A DNA stretch of 64,000 nt from Nocardioides thalensis (GTDB lineage Bacteria; Actinomycetota; Actinomycetes; Propionibacteriales; Nocardioidaceae): positions 1,759,501 through 1,823,500 of the forward strand of contig NZ_JACCFP010000001.1 of the NCBI RefSeq assembly GCF_013410655.1. Direction: 5' to 3'. This document shows positions 9,711-19,308 of the stretch, piece by piece. The position numbers and the translations under genes were made by a program. The notes below the pieces were generated by a model. That model did not search any database. It worked only from the letters and a program-made list of their open reading frames with translations, and was not told the origin of the DNA. Within the stretch, counting starts at the first letter, position 1. Each line of letters starts with the position of its first letter.

Positions 9711-10700
9711 GTGAACTTTGACTTCTTCTTCAGCAACCTGCCCGAGCTGACTGTCGGTGGGCTCGCGTTCGGCGCCATCTACGCGCTGATCGCGTTGGGC
9801 TACACGATGGTCTACGGCGTGCTGCAGCTCATCAACTTCGCGCACTCCGAGGTGTTCATGTACGGCACCTTCGCGATGCTCTGGACGATCATGGCGCTGA
9901 ACGGCGCCGAGGCTGACGGCATCAAGCTGATCGCCATCCTGATCGCGGCGCTGCTCGCCGCGATGGCGATGTCGGCGGTGATCGCGCTGGTGCTCGAGCG
10001 GGTCGCCTACCGGCGCCTCATCAAGAACAACGCTCCCCGGCTGATCGCCCTGATCTCCGCCATCGGCGCGTCGTTCGTGCTCGCCGAGATCATGGGTCTG
10101 CGCGACAAGATCGCAGGCTGGTTCGGTCTCGACGACAACCTCTCGGAGTACGTCGGCGCGGCCCGCATCAACAACAGCATGGCGGGTGTCGTCGACGCGC
10201 CGCGTTGGTCGATCGGCGACGTGTCCATCTCGTCGATCGACGTCCTCGTCATCCTCTCCGCGATCGGCATGATGGTGCTGCTCGACCAGTTCGTGCGCCG
10301 GTCGCGGATGGGAATGGGAATCCGGGCCACGGCACAGGACCCCGAGACCGCTGCGCTCATGGGAGTCAACCCCACCCGCACCGTTCAGATGACGTTCCTC
10401 ATCGGCGGTCTGATGGCGGGTGTCGCGGCCTTCCTCTACATGCTGAAGATCGAGACCACGAAGTTCGACGTCGGCTTCCTGCTCGGCGTCAAGGCGTTCA
10501 CCGCCGCCGTGTTGGGGGGCATCGGCAACCTGCGCGGCGCCCTTCTCGGTGGGCTGGTGCTCGGCGTCGCCGAGACCTGGGGATCTGCCATCTTCGGTAC
10601 TGAGTGGCGGCACGTGGTCGCCTTCGTGCTGCTGGTCGTGATCCTTCTGTTCCGGCCCACCGGCCTGCTCGGTGAGTCCCTCGGAAAGGCACGCGCATGA
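9711..10700 (+). CDS. livH: Branched-chain amino acid ABC transporter permease LivH
   Basis: Integral membrane permease of the LivH family, 329 residues with about eight hydrophobic segments. It starts GTG at 9711 behind a strong AGGAGG. The N-terminal segment GAIYALIALGYTMVYGVLQLINFAHSE, here split over residues about 20-46, is the family hallmark. The cytoplasmic loop that contacts the ATPases lies near GVNPTRTVQMTF (about residues 218-229). It pairs with LivM to form the channel and overlaps livM by 4 bp, implying translational coupling. Confidence 0.95.
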   Translation: MNFDFFFSNLPELTVGGLAFGAIYALIALGYTMVYGVLQLINFAHSEVFMYGTFAMLWTIMALNGAEADGIKLIAILIAALLAAMAMSAVIALVLERVAYRRLIKNNAPRLIALISAIGASFVLAEIMGLRDKIAGWFGLDDNLSEYVGAARINNSMAGVVDAPRWSIGDVSISSIDVLVILSAIGMMVLLDQFVRRSRMGMGIRATAQDPETAALMGVNPTRTVQMTFLIGGLMAGVAAFLYMLKIETTKFDVGFLLGVKAFTAAVLGGIGNLRGALLGGLVLGVAETWGSAIFGTEWRHVVAFVLLVVILLFRPTGLLGESLGKARA

Positions 10701-11827
10701 ACCCGATGACCAGGCTCAAGGCTCTGCCCAAGCCGCTGAAAATCGTCTTGTGGGTCCTGCTGGCCCTCTTCGCCTACGCGCTCCCGTTGCTGGAGCTGCC
10801 GTTCATCACCACGGATCGCGCCGACTTCGGCGGCGTGCTGTTCGTGGTGACCATGTACGCCTTGGTGGCGCTGGGGCTGAACATCGTGGTCGGGTATGCC
10901 GGCCTCCTCGACCTCGGGTACGTCGGCTTCTACGCCATCGGCGCCTACACGGCGGCGATCCTCACCTCGTTCCACGCCAGCTGGCCGTTGCTGCTCGCCA
11001 TCCCGTGCGCGGTCGTCGCGACAACGCTCGCCGGGATCCTGCTCGGCGCGCCGACGCTACGGGTCCGCGGTGACTACCTTGCGATCGTCACGCTCGGGTT
11101 CGGGGAGATCATCCGCCTCGTCGCCGTCAACCTCGAGTGGCTCGGGGACCGACGCGGGATCAGCCAGATCGCCCGCCCGCCGAGCCTCGGCGGCGAGGAG
11201 GGACTCTTCGAGATCCCGCACCTGTACTGGGGCGACGGCACGGTGCTGCTCGACACCGACGACACCACGAAGTTCCTGGAGTTCGGTCCGGTCGACCAGA
11301 TTCCCTACTACTGGCTGGGCCTCACGGTCTGCATCCTGGTGATCTTCGCCGACCGGCTCATCAAGAACAGCCGCGTCGGTCGGGCGTGGGAGGCCACGCG
11401 CGAGGACGAAGACGCCGCGGAGCTGATGGGCGTCCCGACGTTCAAGTTCAAGCTGCTGGCCTTCGCCACCGGCGCGTTCATCGGAGGTCTCGCCGGGTCG
11501 CTCTACGCCAGCCGCCAGAACTTCATCAACCCGGACTCGTTCCTCCTGCTGTTCTCGATCATGTTCCTCGCGGCCGTGGTCGTCGGCGGCCAGGGCAACC
11601 GTTGGGGCGTCGTGGTCGGTGCTGCACTCGTCGCCTACCTGCCTCAACGGTTCCGCGACTTCGAGGACTTCCGGGTCCTTGCGTTCGGCGTCGCGCTCGT
11701 GATGCTGGCTAACTTCCGCCCCGAGGGCCTGCTGCCGCCGAAACGCACCGTGCGCGCCAAGCAGCTCGAGCACGAGCTCGAGGAGCTCGAAGAGGGCACC
11801 GAGGGAGAGGAGCCTGCCCGTGTCTGA
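10697..11827 (+). CDS. livM: Branched-chain amino acid ABC transporter permease LivM
   Basis: Second permease of the transporter, 376 residues. After an N-terminal hydrophobic segment it carries the LivM signature (ALGLNIVVGYAGLLDLGYVG) and several further membrane segments. The cytoplasmic coupling loop is near EDEDAAELMGVPTFKFK. The C-terminal tail is rich in glutamate (ELEELEEGTEGEE) and likely cytosolic. A long extracytoplasmic loop (about residues 165-205) separates the central segments. The start overlaps the livH stop (ATGA) and the end overlaps the livG start. Confidence 0.95.
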   Translation: MNPMTRLKALPKPLKIVLWVLLALFAYALPLLELPFITTDRADFGGVLFVVTMYALVALGLNIVVGYAGLLDLGYVGFYAIGAYTAAILTSFHASWPLLLAIPCAVVATTLAGILLGAPTLRVRGDYLAIVTLGFGEIIRLVAVNLEWLGDRRGISQIARPPSLGGEEGLFEIPHLYWGDGTVLLDTDDTTKFLEFGPVDQIPYYWLGLTVCILVIFADRLIKNSRVGRAWEATREDEDAAELMGVPTFKFKLLAFATGAFIGGLAGSLYASRQNFINPDSFLLLFSIMFLAAVVVGGQGNRWGVVVGAALVAYLPQRFRDFEDFRVLAFGVALVMLANFRPEGLLPPKRTVRAKQLEHELEELEEGTEGEEPARV

Positions 11828-12656
11828 CATCAATCCCGTCGGACCTGACTACGCGCGCGCCGAGGAACCGGTCCGCGACGACGCGGCAGTGCTCGAGATC
11901 GAGAACCTGACGCTCAAGTTCGGCGGCCTCACGGCACTCGACGACGTCTCCTTCGACATCAACGAGGGTGAGATCCTCGGCCTCATCGGACCTAACGGCG
12001 CCGGCAAGACGACGTGCTTCAATGCGATCACCGGTGTCTACCGGCCGACCTCCGGAGCCATCCGGTTCAACGGTCGGTCGCTGGCAGGGATGCGCAAGCA
12101 CCAGATCACCAAGCTCGGCATCGCCCGGACGTTCCAGAACATCCGGCTGTTCCCGACGATGACTGCTCTGGAGAACGTCCTCGTCGGCGCCGACGCGCAG
12201 CACAAGACAGGAATGCTCAGCGCGCTGTTCCGGCTCCCGCGCCACCGACGTGAGGAGCAGGAGGGCCACGACAAGGCCATGGAGCTGCTGCGCTTCATGG
12301 GTCTCGGCAAGCGTGCCGACGAGCTCGCCGCCAACCTGTCGTACGGCAACCAGCGCCGGCTCGAGATCGCTCGCGCGATGGCGACCGGACCCAAGCTGAT
12401 CTGTCTCGACGAGCCGGCAGCGGGCTTCAACCCGGCCGAGAAGGTCGAGCTGATGAACCTGATCCGCAAGGTGCGCGACCGCGGCTACACCGTGCTCCTC
12501 ATCGAGCACGACATGAAGCTCGTGATGGGAGTGACCGACCGGATCGTGGTGCTCGAGTTCGGGCGCAAGATCGCCGAGGGCACCCCGGCCGAGATCCGCG
12601 ACAACCCCGCCGTCATCGCGGCCTACCTGGGAGTGGACGAGGAAGATGCTTCTTGA
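11820..12656 (+). CDS. livG: Branched-chain amino acid ABC transporter ATPase LivG
   Basis: ATP-binding subunit, 278 residues, starting GTG at 11820 inside the livM end. Walker A is GPNGAGKTT (about residues 58-66). The signature helix reads LSYGNQRR, the usual LivG variant of LSGGQ. Walker B is [13 protein letters not shown], with phenylalanine where most LivG proteins have leucine or methionine, and the H-loop follows in LLIEHDMK. About 20 residues precede the fold and look like a poorly conserved extension. It overlaps livF by 11 bp. Confidence 0.95.
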   Translation: MSDINPVGPDYARAEEPVRDDAAVLEIENLTLKFGGLTALDDVSFDINEGEILGLIGPNGAGKTTCFNAITGVYRPTSGAIRFNGRSLAGMRKHQITKLGIARTFQNIRLFPTMTALENVLVGADAQHKTGMLSALFRLPRHRREEQEGHDKAMELLRFMGLGKRADELAANLSYGNQRRLEIARAMATGPKLICLDEPAAGFNPAEKVELMNLIRKVRDRGYTVLLIEHDMKLVMGVTDRIVVLEFGRKIAEGTPAEIRDNPAVIAAYLGVDEEDAS

Positions 12657-13365
12657 GGTCGAAGGTCTCTGTGTCAACTACGGGCACATCGAGGCCATCC
12701 GTGACATCAGCTTCGGCGTGCCCGAGGGCACGGTCACCACGCTGATCGGTGCCAACGGCGCCGGCAAGACCACGACGCTGAAGACGGTGTCCGGCCTGCG
12801 CAAGGTGCGGGCGGGCACGATCCGCTTCGAGGGCAAGGACATCACGGCGATGTCGCCGTACGACCGGGTCAAGCTCGGCATCAGCCAGTCGCCGGAGGGC
12901 CGTGGCTGCTTCGTCGGCATGACGGTGCGCGAGAACCTCGACATGGGCGCGTTCCTCCGCAAGGACCGCAAGACCGCGGCCTACCGCGAGGACATCGACC
13001 GGGTGTTCACCCTGTTCCCGCGGCTGCAGGAGCGCGAGAAGCAGACCGCGGGCAGCATGTCGGGCGGCGAGCAGCAGATGCTCGCGATCGGACGCGCGCT
13101 CATGGCTCGTCCGCGGCTCGTGCTGCTCGACGAGCCGTCGATGGGTCTGGCGCCGAAGCTGATCCAGCAGATCTTCTCGATCATCACGGAGATCAACGAG
13201 CAGGGCACCACGGTCCTGCTGGTGGAGCAGAACGCCGCACAGGCGCTCAAGCGCTCGCACGAGGCGCACATCCTGGAGACGGGCGAGATCGTCCGCTCCG
13301 GGACGGGCGCCGAGCTCGCCGGCGACGACGCGGTGAAGGCGGCGTACCTGGGCGGGGACGTCTGA
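12646..13365 (+). CDS. livF: Branched-chain amino acid ABC transporter ATPase LivF
   Basis: Second ATPase of the transporter, 239 residues. Walker A is GANGAGKTT (about 37-45), the signature is MSGGEQQM, Walker B is LVLLDEPSMGLAP and the H/switch region is VLLVEQNAAQAL, where glutamine-asparagine replaces the His-Asp pair as is normal in LivF. It is the last gene of the operon: the stop at 13363-13365 is followed within 3 bp by a long palindrome that also faces the convergent ABC operon. Confidence 0.95.
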   Translation: MLLEVEGLCVNYGHIEAIRDISFGVPEGTVTTLIGANGAGKTTTLKTVSGLRKVRAGTIRFEGKDITAMSPYDRVKLGISQSPEGRGCFVGMTVRENLDMGAFLRKDRKTAAYREDIDRVFTLFPRLQEREKQTAGSMSGGEQQMLAIGRALMARPRLVLLDEPSMGLAPKLIQQIFSIITEINEQGTTVLLVEQNAAQALKRSHEAHILETGEIVRSGTGAELAGDDAVKAAYLGGDV

Positions 13366-13367
13366 GA

Positions 13368-13410
13368 GTCTCGATACGCCGGAGCCCCTGGGGCTCCGGC
13401 GTATCGAGAC
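13368..13410. terminator. Bidirectional terminator between livF and the amino acid ABC operon
   Basis: GTCTCGATACGCCGGAGCCCC (13368-13388 on the plus strand; 21 nt, given here as an arm of 21 with its exact complement at 13390-13410) forms an almost loop-free palindrome in the 45 bp between two convergent genes. The symmetry and position fit a shared terminator for both operons. Confidence 0.75.
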
Positions 13411-14184
13411 CTACAAGACCTTCGAGAGGAACGCCTGCGTCCGCTCATGCTGCGGGTTCGCCAGCACCTCCGAGGGCACGCCCTCCTCGACGACGACGCC
13501 GCCGTCCATGAAGACCAGCTTGTCGCCCACCTCGCGGGCGAAGCCCATCTCGTGGGTGACGACCATCATCGTCATGCCCTCGTTGGCGAGGTCCTTCATG
13601 ACGGCGAGCACGTCGCCGACGAGCTCGGGATCGAGCGCGCTGGTCGGCTCGTCGAACAGCATCAGCTCCGGGTCCATCGACAGGGCCCGCGCGATGGCGG
13701 CCCGCTGCTGCTGGCCGCCGGAGAGGTGCGCGGGGTAGGCGTTCTCCTTGTCGGAGAGGCCGACCTTCTCGAGGTTGCGGCGCGCCACCTCGACCGCCTC
13801 CGCCGCCGGGCGCTTGCGCACCTTCTGCTGGGCGACGGTCAGGTTCTTCAGCACGGTCATGTGCGGGAACAGGTTGAACTGCTGGAAGACCATCCCGATC
13901 CGGGAGCGCACCTTGTCGATGTCGACGTCGGGGTCGGTCACCTCGACGCCCTCGACGAAGATCCGTCCGTCGGTGGGCGTCTCCAGCAGGTTGACGCAGC
14001 GCAGCAGCGTCGACTTGCCGGAGCCGCTGGGACCGATCACGCAGACCACCTGGCCGCGGTCGACGTGGAAGTCGATGCCCTTGAGGACCTCGTTGGACCC
14101 GAAGTACTTGTGCAGGTCCTGGATGTCGATCGCCGCGTCGGCGCGACCCGCAGTCGGACCGGGCGTCGTCTCTGTCGTCGTCAT
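13411..14184 (-). CDS. Polar amino acid ABC transporter ATP-binding protein
   Basis: ATPase of the GlnQ/polar amino acid uptake family, 257 residues. Walker A is GPSGSGKST, the Q-loop lies in [12 protein letters not shown], the signature is LSGGQQQR, Walker B is [13 protein letters not shown] and the H-loop is [11 protein letters not shown]. The reading frame stays open far upstream, but the start is set at the ATG at 14184, which overlaps the permease stop by one base, and at which homology begins after about 18 variable residues. It is third in the minus-strand order binding protein, permease, ATPase. Substrate could be glutamine, glutamate or another polar amino acid. Confidence 0.94.
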   Translation of the reverse strand: MTTTETTPGPTAGRADAAIDIQDLHKYFGSNEVLKGIDFHVDRGQVVCVIGPSGSGKSTLLRCVNLLETPTDGRIFVEGVEVTDPDVDIDKVRSRIGMVFQQFNLFPHMTVLKNLTVAQQKVRKRPAAEAVEVARRNLEKVGLSDKENAYPAHLSGGQQQRAAIARALSMDPELMLFDEPTSALDPELVGDVLAVMKDLANEGMTMMVVTHEMGFAREVGDKLVFMDGGVVVEEGVPSEVLANPQHERTQAFLSKVL

Positions 14185-14978
14185 CAGCGGGCCTTCCCAG
14201 CCTTGGCTTCCATCCGGCGGACCACGATCGAGAGCGGCACCGTGATGAGGAGGTAGCAGAAACCGACGAGGATCAGCGGGGTCAGGTTCGCCTCGCTGTT
14301 CATGCCCTCGCGGCCCCACTTGGTGAGCTCGTACTCGCTGAGCGCCAGGCCCAGCACGTAGATCAGCGAGGAGTCCTTCGTCAGCAGGATCAGCTCGTTG
14401 GTCAGTGGCGGCAGCACGATCCGGAACGCCTGCGGGATCACCACCGAGACCATGGCGCGGCTGTGCGACATGCCGAGGGTGCGCGCCGCCTCGTACTGCC
14501 CCTTCGGGACCGCTTGGATGCCGGCCCGGATCGTCTCGGCCATGTAGGCGCCGCCGACCAGGCCGAGCGCGAGCGTCGCAGTACCGAGCTGCTCGCCGGG
14601 GATCTCGTACTCGGGGAACGCCCGCGGGAAGCCGGTGCCGAGGCCGAGGAAGACCACCAGCGCCGGCAGCCCGCGGAACAGCTCGATGACACCCGTCGAC
14701 AGCCAGCGCCACGGGCCGACGCTCGACAGCCGCATGAGCGCGAGGACGAGGCCCAGCACCAGGCCGAACGCAAAGCCGCATGCCGTGTAGATCACGGTGT
14801 TCTTCAGCGCCGTCGTGATGATGTCGGGGAACTGCGCCTCGATGATCTCGCGGTTGAAGAACTTGTCCTCGATCGTCGCCCAGTCGGCGGTCAGGACGAT
14901 GACCGCGGTGAAGACGAGGATCAGGGTGTACTGCGCGTAGCGGAGGTACGCCGCGCGCTTGCGCTTGCTCAGTGCCAT
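14184..14978 (-). CDS. Polar amino acid ABC transporter permease
   Basis: Membrane permease of the HisM/GlnP type, 264 residues. It has one N-terminal hydrophobic segment (about 14-32) and then the transport fold (about 56-250). The conserved EAA loop is seen in [22 protein letters not shown] (about residues 163-184), which docks on the ATPase. [10 protein letters not shown] near residue 98 is another family mark. It sits between the binding protein (10 bp gap) and the ATPase (1-bp overlap). Confidence 0.94.
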   Translation of the reverse strand: MALSKRKRAAYLRYAQYTLILVFTAVIVLTADWATIEDKFFNREIIEAQFPDIITTALKNTVIYTACGFAFGLVLGLVLALMRLSSVGPWRWLSTGVIELFRGLPALVVFLGLGTGFPRAFPEYEIPGEQLGTATLALGLVGGAYMAETIRAGIQAVPKGQYEAARTLGMSHSRAMVSVVIPQAFRIVLPPLTNELILLTKDSSLIYVLGLALSEYELTKWGREGMNSEANLTPLILVGFCYLLITVPLSIVVRRMEAKAGKAR

Positions 14979-14988
14979 GAGCCGGCGG

Positions 14989-15777
14989 TCACTCCGTGGG
15001 GGCGGTGCCGAACCACTTCTCGTAGGCCGCGTTATAGGCCTCCTCGTCGGCGATCGCGTCGTTGATCACCTCGAGCAGCTCGTCGTTGTCGTCCTTCTTT
15101 ACCGAGAAGCCGTACTCCTCACCGGTCTTGAACTCGGTGGTGACCTCGACGCTCGGGTTCTCCGTGACGTAGAAGTTGACGAGGCCGTTGTCATTGACTC
15201 CGGCGTCGGCCTGGCCGTTAAGGACGGCCTCCATCATCAGCACCGAGTCCTCGTAGGAGACGGGCTCTGCTCCCTCGGGAAGATTCTCCTTGACGTAGGC
15301 CTCGCCCGTGGTGCCCTCCTGGACGGCGATCCGCTTGCCCTCGAGGTCCTCAAGGCTTTCGTAGCCCGACCCGGTCTGCGTCAACAGCGCCTGAGTCGCC
15401 TCGAAGTACGGGTCCGAGAAGTCCATGACCGCCTCGCGCTCCGGCGTGATCGTCATGGCGCCGGTGGCGACGTCGCAGTCACCGTTCTCAAGCGCGTTGC
15501 CGGACACGATGGTCTCCCAGCCGATGTCGACGACCTCGGTCTCCAGGCCCTCGGCCTCGGCGGCGATCTTCAGCACGTCGATGTCGAAGCCGACGACCTC
15601 TCCGTCCTGGGTGAACTCGAACGGCTTGTAGGGCAGGTGGGTGCAGATCGTGAGCACGCCCTCCTCGACGAGCTTCACACCCGACTCGGTCTCGGTGGTA
15701 TCTGCGTCCTTCGCGCAGCCGGCGAGGCTGATCGCGAGGGCGGTGACGGCCAGGGCTGTGATTCGCGGCTTCTGCAT
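14989..15777 (-). CDS. Polar amino acid ABC transporter substrate-binding lipoprotein
   Basis: Secreted lipoprotein of bacterial solute-binding family 3, 262 residues. The signal peptide ends in lipobox LAGC (about residues 18-21). The mature part has the family motifs PYKPFEF, GFDIDVLKIAAE and the second-lobe hinge DLEGKRIAVQEGTTGEAY. The frame is open further upstream, but the ATG at 15777 gives a normal signal peptide, so I reject the longer reading. It is first in its operon and faces a divergent GNAT gene across 180 bp. The arginine/aspartate ligand residues do not let me name the substrate. Confidence 0.93.
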   Translation of the reverse strand: MQKPRITALAVTALAISLAGCAKDADTTETESGVKLVEEGVLTICTHLPYKPFEFTQDGEVVGFDIDVLKIAAEAEGLETEVVDIGWETIVSGNALENGDCDVATGAMTITPEREAVMDFSDPYFEATQALLTQTGSGYESLEDLEGKRIAVQEGTTGEAYVKENLPEGAEPVSYEDSVLMMEAVLNGQADAGVNDNGLVNFYVTENPSVEVTTEFKTGEEYGFSVKKDDNDELLEVINDAIADEEAYNAAYEKWFGTAPTE

Positions 15778-15891
15778 CCAGGCACCATATTGCACGAAGC
15801 CCGAATGTTGTTGCGGGGAGGTTGCGAGTTGCGCAAGAAGTGCCGTCCACAGGGAAAGGTCTGACCTCTGTCCTGCCGGGCTACCGAGGGC

Positions 15892-15897
15892 TAGGGT
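15892..15897 (+). promoter_or_regulatory. Candidate -10 box for the GNAT gene
   Basis: TAGGGT lies about 60 nt before the ATG at 15958, so this transcript would have a leader, unlike most first genes in the window. An AGGAGAG ribosome-binding site precedes the start. No clear -35 is seen. Confidence 0.35.
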
Positions 15898-15957
15898 GAC
15901 CCCGAACCGGACCGGGTCAGTTGACCCGAATCCCCGTGCGTCCGAGGAGAGCAGCCC

Positions 15958-16569
15958 ATGAGCCGTACGAGCGTTGCCACCCGCCTCGCGTGCCGTGAGG
16001 ATGCGCCGGCGCTGGCCGAGCTGTGGGGCGACCTGATGCGGCGGGCCGACCGGTCCGAGCAGGTCGCCGATCTCGAGCTGGTCATCAAGGACGCCGCCGC
16101 GTCGCCCGAGCAGCGGCTCGTGGTCGCGGAGGTCGACGGCCAGGTCGCCGGCGCGATCTACCTCCGTCTCGGCACCGTCTCGCCGATCAACCTCGAGCCG
16201 TGCGTGCAGTCGATCCACCCGCGGGTCTTCGACCACGTACGGCGCCACGGCGCGGGTCGTGCACTGGTCGAAGCCGCCGCGGCGTTCGCGGAGGAGAGCG
16301 GCGTGCTGCACCTCGCGACGGCGGTGCCCGCCCAGTCGCGCGACGCCAACCGGTTCATGGCCCGCATCGGCCTCGCGCCGGTCGCCACCTACCGGGTGGG
16401 GCCGACGTCGGTCGTCCGCAGTCGCATCACCCCCCAGCGCCCCGCCGAGGCCGGAGCCGGCCGCAACCTGTCCAAGGTGCTCGCGGCCCGCCGCTCCCAG
16501 CGCCGCGCTCGCGGCGGTGCCGAGCAGCCGCCCCTCACGGGCGAGCAGCCACCGGTCGCGCCGGACTAG
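15958..16569 (+). CDS. GNAT family N-acetyltransferase
   Basis: Predicted acetyl-CoA dependent N-acyltransferase of 203 residues. The GNAT fold covers about residues 5-155; the acetyl-CoA pyrophosphate loop would be HGAGRALVEAA (about 98-108), a variant of Q/RxxGxG/A. The C-terminal 45 residues are basic and proline-rich (SKVLAARRSQRRAR) and look disordered, perhaps contacting nucleic acid. ATG at 15958 follows GAGGAGAG. polA starts 49 bp downstream with its own promoter. The substrate is unknown. Confidence 0.85.
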   Translation: MSRTSVATRLACREDAPALAELWGDLMRRADRSEQVADLELVIKDAAASPEQRLVVAEVDGQVAGAIYLRLGTVSPINLEPCVQSIHPRVFDHVRRHGAGRALVEAAAAFAEESGVLHLATAVPAQSRDANRFMARIGLAPVATYRVGPTSVVRSRITPQRPAEAGAGRNLSKVLAARRSQRRARGGAEQPPLTGEQPPVAPD

Positions 16570-16606
16570 CACCCTCACCACCGGCGACGATGTCGGCGAG
16601 GCTGGA

Positions 16607-16612
16607 TAGGGT
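16607..16612 (+). promoter_or_regulatory. -10 box of polA (leaderless type)
   Basis: TAGGGT ends 6 nt before the GTG at 16619, predicting a leaderless polA mRNA. Confidence 0.55.
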
Positions 16613-16618
16613 CGAGGG

Positions 16619-19306
16619 GTGTCCAGGCTTCTCCTGATCGACGGCCACTCGGTGGCCTACCGCGCGTTCTTCGCCCTGCCCGTCGAGAACTTCTCGACCA
16701 CCACGGGGCAGCACACCAACGCGGTCTACGGCTTCACCTCGATGCTGATCAACGTGCTGCGGGACGAGCAGCCCACCCACCTCGGGGTGGCGTTCGACGT
16801 GTCGCGCCAGACGTTCCGCTCGGAGGAGTACTCCGACTACAAGGCCAAGCGCAACAAGACGCCCACCGAGTTCAGCAGCCAGCTGCCGCTGATCGAGGAG
16901 GTCCTCGACGCGCTGCGCATCCCGTACCTGAAGAAGCCCGGCTACGAGGCCGACGACATCATCGCCACCCTGGCCACCCAGGCGCTCGCCGACGAGACCT
17001 CCGGCATGGAGGTGCTCATCCTCACCGGCGATCGCGACTCGCTCCAGCTGGTCTCCGAGCGATCGACCGTCCTCTACCCGATGCGCGGTGTCTCCGACCT
17101 CGCCCGGATGACGCCGGCGGCCGTCCAGGAGAAGTACGGCGTGCCGCCGCACCGCTATCCGGAGATCGCGGCGATCGTGGGGGAGACCTCCGACAACCTG
17201 CCCGGCGTCCCGGGCGTCGGCGTGGGATTCGCCGCCAAGTGGATCAACACCTACGACGGTCTCGACAACGTCATCGCCCACGCCGACGAGATCACCGGCA
17301 AGAAGGGCGAGTCGCTGCGCGAGCACCTCGGTGACGTGATCCGCAACCGCCGCCTCAACGCGTTGGTCTGCGACCTCGAGCTCGACCTCTCGCCCGACGA
17401 CCTCGCCATACGTCCCTGGGACCGCCAGGAGGTGCACACGCTCTTCGACAGCCTCGAGTTCCGGGTGCTCCGCGACCGGCTGTTCGAGACGCTCTCATCG
17501 GAGGAGGAGGTCGAGGAGGGCGGCTTCGAGCTCGAGACCCAGGTGCTCGGCGAGGGCGAGGTGGGCCCCTGGCTCACCGAGGCCGGCACCGACCGCGTGG
17601 GCGTCCACGTCCGCGGCGCGTGGGGCGCCGGCACCGGCCGGGTCGAGGGCATCGCGTTCGCCGTCGGAGACGGCCGGGCGGCGTACGTCGACGCCGAGAA
17701 GCTCACGCCCGAGGACGACAAGGCGCTGGGCGACTGGCTCGCCGACGACTCGCGCCCGAAGGTGCTGCACGACGCCAAGGGGCCGCTGCTCGCGATGGCC
17801 GCGCACGGGTGGGTGCTGCGCGGCATCGCCAGCGACACCGCGCTCGCCGCCTACCTGGTGCGACCCGACCAGCGCTCCTACGACCTGGCCGACCTGACGG
17901 TCCGCTACCTCAAGCGCGAGCTGCGCGCCGAGGCCGAGGCCGACCAGGACTCGCTGTTCGCCGCCACCGACGTCGCCGACGATCCGGCCGGCGACGGCGT
18001 CGTGGCCACGGCCGCGCTGCACGCGCGCGCGGTGCTCGACCTGGCCGAGGCGCTCGACAAGGCGGTCGAGGAGCACGGCGGCCAGCAGCTGCTCGCCGAC
18101 GTCGAGCTCCCGCTCGTCCACCTGCTCGCGAAGATGGAGCAGACCGGCATCGCCGTCGACCTCGACCACCTCCAGTCGCTCGAGAGCCACTTCGGAGACG
18201 AGGTGCGCAAGGCGGCCGACGAGGCCTACGCCGTGATCGGCAAGGAGATCAACCTCGGATCGCCCAAGCAGCTGCAGGTCGTGCTCTTCGACGAGCTCGG
18301 CATGCCCAAGACCAAGCGCACGAAGACCGGCTACACCACCGACGCCGACGCGCTGCAGGGGCTGTTCGTCAAGACCGAGCACCCGTTCCTGCTCCACCTG
18401 CTGCGCCACCGCGACGTGATCCGGCTGCGCCAGACGATCGAGGGCCTGCTCAAGACGGTGGCCCCCGACGGCCGCATCCACACCACGTTCAACCAGACCA
18501 TCGCCGCCACCGGGCGGCTGTCGTCGACCGAGCCCAACCTGCAGAACATCCCGATCCGCACCGAGGAGGGCCGCCGGATCCGGGAGGGGTTCGTCGTCGG
18601 CGAGGGCGGCGAGTGCCTGATGACCGCCGACTACAGCCAGATCGAGATGCGCATCATGGCGCACCTGTCCGAGGACGAGCTGCTGATCGAGGCGTTCAAG
18701 TCCGGCCAGGACTTCCACTCGATCACCGCCGCGCGCGTCTTCGACGTCCCGGCCGAGGAGGTCGGCACCGAGCACCGGGCCAAGATCAAGGCGATGAACT
18801 ACGGCCTCGCCTACGGCCTCTCCGCGTTCGGGCTCGGCCAGCAGCTCGGCATCGAGCCGTCCGAGGCGCGCGAGCTGATGGACGAGTACTTCGAGACGTT
18901 CGGCGGCATCCGCGACTACCTCGGCGGCGTCGTCGACGAGGCGCGGCGCACCGGCTTCACCGAGACGATCTGGGGCCGGCGCCGCTACCTGCCCGACCTG
19001 ACCTCCGACAACCGCCAGCGGCGCGAGATGGCCGAGCGAATGGCGCTCAACGCGCCGATCCAGGGCTCGGCGGCCGACCTGATCAAGGTGGCGATGCTGC
19101 GGACGCAGAAGGCCATCGACGACGAAGGGCTCGAGTCGCGGATGCTGCTCCAGGTCCACGACGAGCTCGTGTTCGAGGTCGCGGCGGGGGAGCGCGACCA
19201 ACTGGAGAAGATCGTGCGCGACCAGATGGGCGGCGCGGCCGAGCTCGCCGTGCCCCTCGACGTCTCGGTCGGCACCGGACGCTCCTGGCACGAGGCGGCT
19301 CACTAG
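16619..19306 (+). CDS. polA: DNA polymerase I
   Basis: Repair and Okazaki-fragment polymerase, 895 residues. Residues about 1-290 are the 5'-3' exonuclease domain (LLIDGHSVAYRAFF, YEADDIIATL, TGDRDSLQLV). Residues about 310-490 are a 3'-5' exonuclease fold that has lost the catalytic acids: no DxE is present near the start, and HDAKGPLLAMA replaces the usual LKYD segment, so proofreading should be absent, as in mycobacteria. The polymerase domain holds motif A (ADYSQIEMRIMAHLSED), the O-helix (RAKIKAMNYGLAYGLSAFG) and motif C (LLQVHDELVFEV). The O-helix has tyrosine where E. coli has F762. The GTG start at 16619 agrees with the -10 box and the conserved N-terminus. Confidence 0.96.
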   Translation: MSRLLLIDGHSVAYRAFFALPVENFSTTTGQHTNAVYGFTSMLINVLRDEQPTHLGVAFDVSRQTFRSEEYSDYKAKRNKTPTEFSSQLPLIEEVLDALRIPYLKKPGYEADDIIATLATQALADETSGMEVLILTGDRDSLQLVSERSTVLYPMRGVSDLARMTPAAVQEKYGVPPHRYPEIAAIVGETSDNLPGVPGVGVGFAAKWINTYDGLDNVIAHADEITGKKGESLREHLGDVIRNRRLNALVCDLELDLSPDDLAIRPWDRQEVHTLFDSLEFRVLRDRLFETLSSEEEVEEGGFELETQVLGEGEVGPWLTEAGTDRVGVHVRGAWGAGTGRVEGIAFAVGDGRAAYVDAEKLTPEDDKALGDWLADDSRPKVLHDAKGPLLAMAAHGWVLRGIASDTALAAYLVRPDQRSYDLADLTVRYLKRELRAEAEADQDSLFAATDVADDPAGDGVVATAALHARAVLDLAEALDKAVEEHGGQQLLADVELPLVHLLAKMEQTGIAVDLDHLQSLESHFGDEVRKAADEAYAVIGKEINLGSPKQLQVVLFDELGMPKTKRTKTGYTTDADALQGLFVKTEHPFLLHLLRHRDVIRLRQTIEGLLKTVAPDGRIHTTFNQTIAATGRLSSTEPNLQNIPIRTEEGRRIREGFVVGEGGECLMTADYSQIEMRIMAHLSEDELLIEAFKSGQDFHSITAARVFDVPAEEVGTEHRAKIKAMNYGLAYGLSAFGLGQQLGIEPSEARELMDEYFETFGGIRDYLGGVVDEARRTGFTETIWGRRRYLPDLTSDNRQRREMAERMALNAPIQGSAADLIKVAMLRTQKAIDDEGLESRMLLQVHDELVFEVAAGERDQLEKIVRDQMGGAAELAVPLDVSVGTGRSWHEAAH

Positions 19307-19308
19307 CA

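Noticed and set aside
9635..9712. 25-codon frame (MRQVAAAGDHK...) between livJ and livH as a leader peptide
   Set aside because: It has no run of branched-chain codons and no ribosome-binding site, and most of it is the hairpin; it is better explained as non-coding.
13411..14781. 456-codon frame extending the minus-strand ATPase gene upstream
   Set aside because: The added part is a shadow frame of the permease gene; the ATPase start at 14184 is fixed by homology and the stop/start overlap.
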